A DNA stretch of 64,000 bases from Cymodocea nodosa (taxonomy: Eukaryota; Streptophyta; Magnoliopsida; Alismatales; Cymodoceaceae), in NCBI GenBank assembly GCA_036874045.1, contig CM072337.1, forward strand, positions 22,914,001-22,978,000, in the 5' to 3' direction. The notes under the pieces are model-generated. The model was not told where the DNA came from, did not search any database, and saw only the letters and a program-made list of their open reading frames with translations. Both the position numbers and the translations under genes were made by a program. Shown one piece after another: positions 1 to 11,600 of this stretch (position 1 is its first letter; the number at the start of each line of letters is the position of its first letter).

Positions 1-89
1 ATATTACATATGGAGTTCAAAAGTTAAATAAAATAAAACAAAACAGATTAAAGATCAATTTGATTTCAAATCTTTGATCTACTTCACAG

Positions 90-3000
90 CTGATTTTGTA
101 AGATTATCTAGCTAAAAAGAAGTCAAAGACACCATGTTATTAAATATTAAGATAGCAGGGCAATCAAAAATTTTGTTATTTCTCTAACTCCAACAAATCC
201 AAGTGAACGAGATCATAAGAGCATATTAGTTTTTAATTTTATACATGAAAGTAGTTAGAATAAATGAAGAGAAGAAAAAAAACAGGGAAACTTTCGTTTT
301 TCAGATCTGTTTATAAAGTAGACCAAAATGAAGTCCACCATCAATGAGAGTATTGTAGAAAGACTGAACTGAAAAATTACCATCATTCTAATTGACAGAA
401 ATCTGGATCATTTGATAAGACAATAGCATCAATAATTGATGGTAGTTGAGGAGTCTTACGTCGGAGACTTATTGAGCAAAGGTTTATAAATTTTCTTTTA
501 AAATGTGGAGAAGTTATTGCTTTTGCTATAAGAGTATCTGTGACATTTTATGGATTGATAAAGATTAGGAAAGTTGCTGGCCATAGTCCTTGCGTCATTT
601 CATTTATTGTGCCAAAATAGAGTGGTCTTACCATCTCCTGCTCGGAAGGAGCAAAATTTAAAAAGGGCAGGATAGACATCCTTAATCATAGACATTAGCG
701 GGGATAAGAAAGTAGATGTTTTATTTAAGGGGAATCCCAAATGAGATTTTCTCAAAGTAAACAGAGTTTATAATGTCTTGCCAAATCTTAAATTTGTTTT
801 GTTAAAAGAAAGGCTCCGACTAGCTTTCCTTTCAAAGCGAATGAGAAAGCTTTTAAATTTAGAATGCCTAGACCTCCAAAGACCTTAGGTCAGCAGATAT
901 TGTGCTATTTTACCAAGTGATAATATTTGGATGTTTCATCAGGAGTTGAACTCTAAAGGAATTTATTTCCTTAAGCTGTCAATTTTCCTGCACACTTTGC
1001 TTGGAAAATGGAGAGCCAAAGAGGTAGAAAGTGGGTGTGGAGATAAGAACCGAGTTTAGGAGAGTGAAACGGCCTCCTCGGGAAAGGTACTTACCCTGCC
1101 AGCCTTGAAACTTTTTTTGAAACATTATCAATTACATTCGTCTGGTGAGTAGTAACTGAGGTTTTTTTGTAATACAGAGAAAGTCCTAAGTAGGTCATGG
1201 GCAGCTCTTGACTTCTACATCTTCGGAGGTTGCAATAAGATTGCAAACTCTCATCATCCAAATTAACACCAACTAAAGAAGATTTGAAGAAGTTAATTGT
1301 TTGGAATATACCTTAAAGTTTATCAAATTTTGTGCATTAGGTTCAAGAAAAAAATTGTAAGTTATCACCAAATTATAGGTTTACAATAAGATGGGTCTCC
1401 TTTACCACGGTAATAAACCTATCCAGGAAAAAAAACAGTAATTAAGAATAGGATGTGCGATAGGAGATCCCCTTGCCTGAGACCACTCTTGCTTTTGAAA
1501 TAGCCTTTAGGAGTACCATTAATAAGTATAGAAAAATAAGTTGAAATTAGACACATGTTCATCCATCTTAACCTTTTTTCTTCAAAACCTAGTCCTTTTA
1601 TATAATCAAATAAAAAGGATCAGCTAATATTGTCAAAGATCTTTTCAAAATCAACCTTTAATAAGATACTCTGCAAGTTCTGAAGGAAATCAAGAGTTTC
1701 CTGAGTTGTCAAGAAGCAGTTATGTAAATTCTTACCTTTTAAGATGGTACTTTGTATACTTGAAATTATATCATTAAGAATAAAGCTTAGTCAATAAGTT
1801 AGACATTTTGCTAAGATTTTATAACCATTGTTAAGAAGGTTAATAGGTCTGAAATCACTAATTTCATTAGCATTTGTACGTTTGGGGATAAGGGCAATAA
1901 AAGTTTTATTGGTTGATTTTAGTAGTTGTAGACCATTACTATTGAGAACAGAGTTTATGAAATTTACAAGGTCTTGATGTACAATGTTTTAATATTTCTG
2001 AAAAAAATAAATAGGTATTTGTTAAGTCCCTGGGAATTATCACTGGCTACATCAAAAGTGACTTTTTTTTTAAAAAAATTTCAATAGAAAATTGACTTTC
2101 AAGAAAATCAGGATTTGGAACTTTATTTGGGTAGATTCTATTGCAATTAATCTCTATATCTATAAATTTATTTTTATTGAAAATATTTGTGAAGTGTTTC
2201 ACAGACTCCAGAGATTAAGGAGACCGATTCAAAGGTATGATTATTTAGATTTAAAGAAGAAATATAATTTTTCTTGACCTTGGATCTAGCGATTTTATGG
2301 AAGAAGGTAGCATTTGAGTCTCTTTTTTTGAACCAATGGATTTTGGATTATTGTCTCTAATCCATCTCTTAGTTGCAGGAGAAGGTTATTATGATTTTAC
2401 TTGAGGTTGAAAAGCTATTGCTTATCCGAGTTAGAGAGAGGTAATGATTCTCTTTTGATGTCTAAGAGATGGATGGAGAAGGTTATTAGTTTCTTCTGAA
2501 GGAAATTTTTCTCTAAGATAAGCCAATTTTTTATTTATTTTGTATTTTAAAAGCTTAAATTTATACATCAAGTTTTCCACTGGATTTGTGAGAGTGGGAA
2601 AAGAGTTCCAAGAAGTTGCAATAAAGTTATCAAAACCTTCTCCAAGACTTCAAGATTTATAGAATATAAAGGGAGATGGTCCCCATTTAAGAGGTTTGGC
2701 ATCTAAAGGAATGAGAATATGATTACAGATAATTCTGGCTTCACCATAACAAATGGTACTAGAGTATTTCGAATTCCAGTCAAGGGACACTAGAAATTTG
2801 TCTAGTTTGTATTGAATTGCATTGTTGTGAAAATTCGACCAAGTATATTTGACATTATTTGAGGAGAAGTCAATTATGATTTAAAGAGTTTATAAGATGG
2901 TTGAAATCTTGTATACGGTACTGGTGTCTGATATCTGTAAATTTCTCGTGAGAGAATCTAATATGATTAAAATCTCTCGCCATAATCCAAAAGTTATTTG

Positions 3001-3440
3001 TTTTGAATGATAATTCCCTTAATTCAGTCAGGAATTCTGATTTCTATTCTGGTTGGAAAGGTCCATAGACTCCCCTAAGATACCACCTTAAAGCTAGAAC
3101 TATTTGTCGAAAGAAGCAATTATCAAGTATTTTCCAGTGATTACATCCTGGAAATTAAAGCTAGAACTTTTCCATCCAAGCAGGATAACCCCCAAGGTTC
3201 CTGTGGAAGGTAGACCGCTCCAATCATCTGAATAGTTGCCACAAAGATTTGTAAGTTGGATATTGTTTGGGTGCTCTAATTTGGATTCTGATAAACTAAC
3301 AATATCTGATTTATTTATTCTAATGAAATTTTTGACAGCTCTTTTTTTCCAGGATAATATTTTTCAAGATCTAGATGTTATTATTAAATTCATCCAGATT
3401 TAATGTAGGTAAATTATTAGATTTTCTTATAGTATTGAAG
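90..3440 (-). mobile_element. Decayed L1-type LINE retrotransposon (endonuclease, RT, zf-RVT)
   Basis: Read on the minus strand, several frames carry the domains of a plant L1 LINE in the correct order. Near 3,300-2,930 is an apurinic endonuclease with LRGVYGP and an ARDFNHIRFSHEK stretch, typical of the EEP fold. At about 1,930-1,800 is reverse transcriptase with FIALIPK and ISDFRPINLL. At about 1,660-1,600 is LLKVDFEKIFDNI (motif A region), then a degraded QARGSPI motif near 1,460. A PKVFGGLGILNLK block lies at about 890-840 and GDGKTTLFWHN (zf-RVT linker) at about 640-600. Stops and frameshifts are scattered throughout, so the copy is dead. The 3' boundary and poly-A tail are not clear and may lie near or beyond the left window edge. 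LINE-1 clade assignment is from motif order and is confident; the exact ends are not. Confidence 0.85.
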
Positions 3441-3457
3441 AAAGCTCCAATATTACT

Positions 3458-3823
3458 TTAGCTTGGTATAATAGCCAGACAATTTAAAAAGTAGAAAAAG
3501 CCATTTAAGGAGTTTGAACTAAGCACATCATCAAGGATTTGAGTTTTATCTTCAACCATAAAAGATTTAGGATCGTTTGTACAGGCATCATGTTTATTTT
3601 CTTTTGGTAAAGAGTTCTCTGAAGATAATATAAACCTATTTTCATTTCTAGGGCAAAGAAACATGGAAAAATCTTTTACAGATGGGATGGTAGATGAATA
3701 ATGCTTACTCAAATTTGATTGAGCTTTTGTAAGAGGATTTGTATCTTCCTCAGTTCTGAGATTTGTGTTAAAGTTTGTCTTTGCTTTTGCTTCCTCGGTC
3801 TGCTCGGGATCATAATTTCTCAT
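3458..3823 (-). pseudogene. Open fragment, possibly LINE ORF1 end
   Basis: This is a 121-codon ATG-started open frame directly upstream (minus-strand sense) of the LINE endonuclease region. It is hydrophilic and rich in Asn, Ser, Lys and Glu. I see no zinc knuckle or recognisable fold. Its position fits the C-terminal part of the LINE ORF1, or the linker before the endonuclease. It could also be a chance open frame, since the stretch shows no clear coding signature of its own. Confidence 0.35.
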
Positions 3824-4113
3824 TGTTCTCGGTTCCTCGAATATTTCATATTATTTTTTTTGTAAGGATAGAAGCTTTCTCGACATCAAGCAAATGAAAG
3901 TAGACGAGATGATGGAGATGCAACAGCGTTGTTGTTGGTTTTTTTTTTAACTTGGTTGACCTTCATAGTTGAGATTCCATTTTGCCACAATATGGGGGTT
4001 AGGATTCATAGAATGAACGCGAGGCAGGAAGAGAATTATAAGGAGAGATTAGAGCTGTGGTTGAATTCGTCGTCATTGCATGATGGTTTTTATGAGAGTG
4101 CCTATTGATTGTT

Positions 4114-4690
4114 ATGGGGGCGACAAGCAGTTTCTCTAACAGGGAGGCATCACCTTTGGTTGTGAACTCTGATATTGTTGGGATCGATAGAGATGTGGAT
4201 CGGCTTGCGGAGTGGTTGGTGGAAGAGATGAACAACGAGGGAAGAATGAGTTCCATCATTGATGGGATCACTGGGATGAGTGGCATAGGCAAGACTACAC
4301 TTGCCTGGAAGGTATTCGATCACGATTAAAATCAATGCACACTTTGATGTCAAGGTTTGAGTCTGTGCATCAGACTTTATTGTTGAGCTATATCGACCTA
4401 TCATCCCCACTCAAGCAACGCTTTGTGTTTTGCTCTTTGTTCCTGAGGACCATGGGGTAAGTCGGTATTTCATTAAACAAGCTTGGATAGAAGAGGGCCT
4501 TATTAATGCAACAAAACAATTAACAGTGTACTTCCTGGAGTTTGTCAAGGAGGACACTTTCAGATGGTGATCTTCTCTGACTATTTTAAAATGAATGATC
4601 TTGTCCCTTCTCTTACGTGTTTCTTGGCAAAAGGTACCTCTCAGAAGAAGTATAATTGACCAAATGCCGAAGATGTGTGGCCTCTCATCA
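4114..4690 (+). pseudogene. NBS-LRR (NB-ARC) resistance gene relic, internally deleted
   Basis: The frame from the ATG at 4,114 gives the pre-NB-ARC segment (SDIVGIDRDVDRLAEWLVEE) and a textbook P-loop (GMSGIGKTTLAWKVF), then stops at 4,327. The following sequence still matches NB-ARC in shifted frames. NAHFDVKV with an internal stop and VCASDF resembles RNBS-A. It passes directly to SYIDLSSPLKQRFVFCSLF (RNBS-D), then IKQAWIEEGLI, and KMNDLVPSLTCFLAKG, the equivalent of the MHD region. Kinase-2, RNBS-B and GLPL are absent, so several hundred bases between RNBS-A and RNBS-D have been deleted. No leucine-rich repeats were recognised after 4,690. It is a CNL-type (non-TIR) NB-ARC by motif style and cannot encode a working receptor. 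Confidence 0.85.
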
Positions 4691-5683
4691 TCTTTCCTAA
4701 AGAAGTCCTTTTATGTGTACGTAACATAGAGCATAAATCATTTAAGAAAAATACTCTCCTAATTAATTTATCTTGGAAAGCTTGTAAATTGATATTCAAA
4801 TTCTAATATTCAATTTGAATGCAAATCTATATAATTAACATGAAACATCTTTTAATTTTTTTTATCTATTTTTCTAAAATTTCAACATAATTTGAGTTCT
4901 ATATGCTGCCATCATGTTGAAATTTTAGAAAGCGTTATTATCTCAAACTTTTCCTGACTATCACTTTATCTTTAGTATCCTGAACTTTGTTCCTTGGGTA
5001 CATCGATGTTTTCTTCCCGTAACCTAACTTAGTATGATAATTTGAGACGAAATTATCTTCAGCTGTGATTTAGAAGAGTGAGTTGTAACCTAAATAAGGG
5101 TAAATTAGTGACTTGTGTTAGTGCGAGTTAGTTGCCTTAGATGAAGATTATTTGAGCTCCGTCAGGTGCCAGAGCATGTGCAGAAAATTTTCTGGTATAT
5201 ATATTGGTGTGTAAAGTCGATCTTGTGTTAAATAAATGTTCACGAATTTGAAGCTTGTAAATTTGATTGAGTGTGATTGGAGCCGTAGATCCATGAGAAG
5301 GCTTCTCCGCCTGTGGGAATGTAGGCTTGGTGTAAAGAAGGTTTTAAAACTTTGAGTCATCTGCCTATAACCTGTATTTACTTTAAAACAATCAAACATA
5401 TTATTTTTGAGTCTCCATTACTACAAAATCAACTTTGGGTTCTTTTAATTTTCAAAAAAAACTCAAGATCCCCCAAATGTAAATTTATTTTGAAGAGGAT
5501 CTTGATTTCGTCCTGTTATTTCAACTACCATAACTAGATTGCTCAAAACGAGGCATCGTCAGAGTATTGCCTGACACATTGTTCAAATAAAACATACATG
5601 AAACAAATACCTACCAAAGAACAAATTTGTGTAACAATATTGCAACTCCAGGTACAAGGAAAAATCAAGATTTCCTTTTGATA
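4691..5683. other. Intergenic, 3' side of IPK
   Basis: AT-rich DNA between the NBS-LRR relic and the IPK stop codon. It probably includes the IPK 3' UTR at its right end. A stretch at about 4,695-4,770 recurs in diverged form at about 11,770-11,845. The short open frames here show no protein similarity I recognise. Confidence 0.5.
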
Positions 5684-8600
5684 TCAAGTGATCATTTTTC
5701 TTGACGATCGAACGACAGTTCCAAGCCAATCATCAGGAATACCGCCCTGGGTTTTCCCGTTCAGGGCTCTTGAAGAGTGGACCGTACCAGCCTGCATATC
5801 CATGGGTTGCATGAGGGTGTCAAAATCTTTATTTCATAACTACTCTTCTCGTTATGATCCATTACTCACCTTTGTGATATATACATTGATCCCAAACTGA
5901 GCTATTAGTGCAGCTTCTCGTATTTTGGTTTCCATTCCCCCGGTTGTGTCATGCGAGGCAACTGTAAGTTCAACTGCAAGTTGCATGATATAGATCATTC
6001 ATTGTCAACTTACCGACATACTTGATGCAAACTTAAGGAACAAAAGAAAAGAAATTTTCAGTTCATGCATAGTATGTCTACACACGGAGAAGATGAATCA
6101 CTGAGAGTATAAATTATTGGAATGTTTTAAAAAAAAATTACCTACTAAAACCCAATTTGGCATGCCTTATGTAAAGATAATAGAAAAGAATAACATGCCC
6201 AACTTGAAGGTGGTGCTCGTACGATATGAAGTAAAAAAAATATAAAGATCACACTGAAAATGCTTAAATCACATGCCTTTCTTGTTCATGCTCTTCAAAT
6301 TTGGTTTCACAACTGACCAGCTCCCATCTTCATCAACGTCTGTTATGTAAGAGGAAAAAAAAAAAAAAAAACAAGAAAGTAGCATCATCAGTTATGGAAA
6401 AGTCACCCAACATAAACGAAAAAGAAATAAAACCATATCAAACAAGGCACGAGCTTATCCAGAAGCAGATTTGTCAAAAATAAAAGCAGCCCCTAGCTCC
6501 TATCCCCTAGGCAGACTCGGAAAAAAACTAAAAGCAGATTCAACCCCTAGATACTTACATGGAGATTTTGCTACAGAACTTAAGAAAGAATTCTTTGACG
6601 GATATAAATGCTACTTGAAACAGCAAGCAAATGAAAAAGAAATATAAATGCATGCAACAGTGACATCATATGAAATTACATAAATATTCATGTTAAGTTT
6701 TATCTGAAACAAACGAATGTAAATGTACACATTTGGCTAGATGACCGCAAAGAAAAGGAATCACAAAGCCACAGAATAAAATACAAAAAAGTTTGGTTTG
6801 GATGTTACCTATTTCCCTCAAGAGAACGGCATCTGGATCTCTTGGTGGGCGATCATATACTCCTAAAACATCTGTCTGCATTGCGTATAGGAATTAGACA
6901 GATAAATATTATTACATATGATTCTATAGCTATAGGGAATAGATGTGGAAAAGCATGATCTCAAGTAAATATTACGCATACAAGGAACACTATGTAGTCA
7001 GGCTTTAATAGCTGTGCAAGATGACGAATAATCAAGTCTCCACTCAATATTGTGCAATCCTGCCCAAAGTACGAAAGTAAAACCAAAAAATTCAGAAATC
7101 ATGAAATAAAGAAGTGAACAGTATTTCAGAAGAATGTTTGGCAAAAAGAAAGTGGGACGAATACAAAAAATTCAAAGCAAACCTGTGATCTATCAAACAC
7201 AGCATCTCCATGTAAAACCTACAAGATAAGAGAACATTTAATATAGCAAGCAGAATTTGTACTTAAGTACGTGCATGTCATCGATGATCAAGATTGCCAA
7301 ACACGTCCATTGGGACGTGCTTACAGTACAGTAATCCCCATGAAAGCATTCTAAAATAAACACACCAACATCCAAAGTTCCCACATCCACTTTATTGAGA
7401 CTGAAGTGATTTGAGGACTTGTGATCTACAAATAATCACACCAGACAATAAAGTATACCGATTTAGTAGAGATCTGGCTACTTATTTTAAATTTCCAATT
7501 TTTGACATGTACAAATTATATCCTATATAATGTCCAATTGTTCTATTTAATAGTTAACAAAATCCACAACTTTCACAACAAATCGTGAGACACACAATGC
7601 CTCCATGGACAACGAGTACCTACAACCCTATCAAACCCTACAAGCAACAACCCCCCCCCCCCCTCACAAACCCCTCCATTCGTGTACCATGTACCAAGTG
7701 ACTCCATAATCCATATATACATGTTTTTTCCCACTAACGGTTAAAATTTCCAATAGCACTCATCCATTCTAAAGTTGATTTCAATTTTGTTTTCACATCA
7801 AAATCAGCTATAAATCTTGAACATATAAAATGCATTGTTCCATGCACCAAATTGCTTGTTAAGGTAACTATTTTACAAGAAAAGTAGGTGGTAACTATTT
7901 TACAAGAAAAGTAGGTATATGCCACCAATTCTGTTAAAAGAATAGGAAAAAACTGTAATCATAATGTAACTCCGACAAGGGCAACTGCATCTATTGTTTG
8001 ATAAATCTTTAGATCTAACAAAAATATGCATTTAGTAAAGTAAATCTTAGATCTAACACAACACGGGGCAAATCTACTACCTTTATTTTATAAATACATG
8101 CAAAAACGAAAATTACAAAAAAACATGAAAAATCTGTAAATTAACAAAAAATAAAAGAAATTATGCATATAACAGAATAACATAGTGATATAAGTTAAAA
8201 GGATAAAATCTAATTTAACGTTGGAAAAATGTAATGAAATTCATCTAAAATTTCAGTTATTCTAAAACTCCATATAAAAATTCAAATAACTTTAACATTG
8301 TGACGAAAAACCTATTTAACCTAAATAACCTTAAATCTAACATAACATGGGTTAAATCCATTAAATCTATATAAATATTTGAAAAATATCAAATTTACAA
8401 AAAAGGTAAATAATCTCTAAAAAATCAAAAAATACAAAGAAATTTTAAAACTAAACAAAAACATCTTAAATTTATTGTAAATTGATATTTAACCACCTTG
8501 TGAATGATGAACTGGTAGTTGACTTTGTGGAACCAGTCAGCTAATTGTTCATTGTAGGGAATCAGACTTTGGTCAGGACATTTATCAAAAATAAAGTTCC

Positions 8601-11600
8601 TTACAATATGATTCAATTAAGAAAAATGACATTGAATGATGGGATCAACTATTTTTCTAATATAATTGCTAGCTTTTAATGGGTTAACAAACACTGCATT
8701 CTAATTATGAAATGCAATTCAATTACATAAAACTATGCCCAAACAAACAGGAATTCAAGACATTCACACCCCTTGTGTCCTTCAAAGATCAAGAATTTAT
8801 TATTGTTTTTACAGATTTTCCATTGGCACAAGCATAACTCAACCGGTTATTCTTTCTTTTTTTGCCTTTATGATCTGTGATCCCGGCCAAAAGTATTACT
8901 GTGTTAGCACTATGCATGCCCCTGAACCAGTACACTGAAGTTGTATTTCCAGATATTATGTAGATGTACATTTTCTTGATAATTCTAACAAAGAATTGAA
9001 ATGGCCTCAACTTAAGGGCAATAGGAACCACATGCACAGTTATTTTGTGCACGTTTGCCTCTCAGCAACCATGTGTAAAGCTTGCTTGAAATAATTTTCT
9101 GCATGCATAACTGCCATTTTCTCTATCATTTGCTTCTCTACTCATGCACATGCATAAAGAAGGGCTTAAAAGTGAATCCCTGAACGCCTGATTTCCAACT
9201 ATTTGAACTTTTATAAGGTGAACAATTTGCAAGTTAGAAAAAACATCTCTAGTACTCAATTTCATTTCAATAACCATTACGTTCCTTTAAAAGGCTAACT
9301 ATGTTTTACCATGCCTTGTTATTTTCTAGACAAAAATATGATGGAAAATGTTGAACATATAACAAAATAATCACATGCAATATGACAACTTACAGGAACA
9401 AAACCAGCATTCAGTATCTCCTTCAACTGAGAAAGATCAGCAGAAGCTATCTGCATAAATATAATTGCATTAGTTTATTCATGTTGGAGTCCATTGGCAA
9501 TGGACAAATAAGCTATTTTAAAGATTAAGGGAATACAATGAGGAAGCTTCATCTAATTGATCCCAAGATATGTTATATGACAACTACAATTATGAGTGGA
9601 TAAATTATATATCTATCATTGCCTATTGTAGCAAGCATTCATCCAGGGTTCAAATCGTGGCAATCAAAATTTCATTTTTTTCCCCAAGCCAAGTAGACTG
9701 ATAGGTTCCCACATATTTTGAGCATCCTTTACCTCTACATCACTTTTTCTTCTAAAAAGAGGGAAAATAAATTACAAAAAATTATCATAGAATCATGATT
9801 GGTGTTCATGCTACAATTTGTAAAATGTTGTTTTAAAAATATTCAAATTCCAAATTCATTGTAGAATAGGATGCCCAACTGCTTCTAACATTTCTTTCAT
9901 GAGTTGAAAACCCGCAAGCAAATGGTGGCATTCCTACAGCTGGAAGCCCTTCTGCAAAGAAATTGAAATCATCGTTAGACCCTTACTGCTGCTTCATTAG
10001 TGGAAGTCTGACTTTCTAGGCCACAAAAATAATTATACATTCATGATAAAAAATGAATTTCATAACAATAAAGAAAATCAGTTGAAACTTAAAAGTAAAT
10101 ATGAAGTACAAACTCAGTAATTACATAACCGAGAACCAAAACTAAGACAATAATTACATGCAAAAAAAATTTCTAATTAAGTCTTTAACTACAAAGTATG
10201 TCACCAACAAAAAATGGAGAATTTAATAATGACTTGTCAAGTATATAACTATGTGACTAGTGACAGAAAACTAGTTGACCATGCATTCTGTATCTCATTC
10301 TAAAATACCAAAGATGAGATCATTGCAATCTTACATTCAATGAGATATGTAGCCTTACACCATGAATAAAGGGATTCAACTAGCAATTGAAGAGTTTTAC
10401 CATATGCCTCAACTCACTGGTTGAACCTCTAATAAATTAGAAAAAAAAAATTTGTTAACTAAATACATCAAAGAAGAAGATGTGAATCATGTAAAGCATA
10501 ACATAGACAAGTGCAAATCAGCAAAGATATTTTCATAAAATACTTTGATTATTATAAACTAGTGCACTCTCTATGTAAGTTGATTTGATTTGATAGATTT
10601 TACCATAACCTGAATTTTATTAAAAAATAACTTGATTTGTATAACCTGATTTGAACTAAGCTATAATCTAATTTGCATAGAAACGTAACCTAATTTATAT
10701 TGAACCATAACCTGATTAAAATTGAAACGTCACCTAAATTTACTAGATTGTAATCTAAATTTTTTAAAAAAATAACTTCGATTGTATTAAAATTTAACCT
10801 CCTTTTTATTAAAATGCAACTTAGAATTTTATTAAAATGTAACTTGATTTGTTTTATAGAAACATATCCTAAGTTTTATTAAAAATAAATTAATTTATAT
10901 AGAAATGTAACCTAATTTAATTTGAAACGTGACTTGATTTGTATAGAAACATAATTTGATTTGTAATGAATTGTAACTTGATTTGCATAGAAATGTAACC
11001 TAATTTGAACTGCAACATAACCTCATTCATATTAAATTGTAAGCTAATTAGTATGAAAACATAACCTAAGTTTTATTAAATTGTAACCTAAATTACCTCA
11101 TGCACTTGTATTCTTTAATTTTCTTTCAAATTCTTAAACATGCACAAACATTCAGATTTTAGATTCTTTTAAATTCCAGAATAAGCACAAACACCAAAAA
11201 AAATGAAGAAAAGGAAAGTACTTTTCATTTACTTTAAATTCTCCTTGATTCCTAAATTTCCTTTTCTTTATTTTTCAAGTCCACAAACAAATCCTAAATG
11301 AATAGCCATTTAGAAAAATTTTCCTTCTAACTTTATAAACATTCTTATATCACCTAAAGCCCATTGCTTCATCTAATCCATTACAATCTTAATGATGAGT
11401 CCCATATTCTCAAATTTCTCCCATTTTACTTATTACTATGTCATATTCTCATTATTGATCCTATCATTGACAAGCTTACAATCTATCTTACTCGATATAA
11501 ATTGATTGTATTCTAAAATCTTTCACCATAATTCTAGGGAAGAACAAATTCTTGCTTTGATTTCATCAACCAAGATCATACAATTTACAAATAATGATAA

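Noticed and set aside
9640-9665. tRNA or SINE B-box (GGGTTCAAATC)
   Set aside because: No matching A-box at the right distance and no acceptor-stem pairing; a single box is not enough.
10590-11095. CRISPR-like array
   Set aside because: The repeats are contiguous 22-bp units without spacers, in a plant intron; it is a minisatellite.
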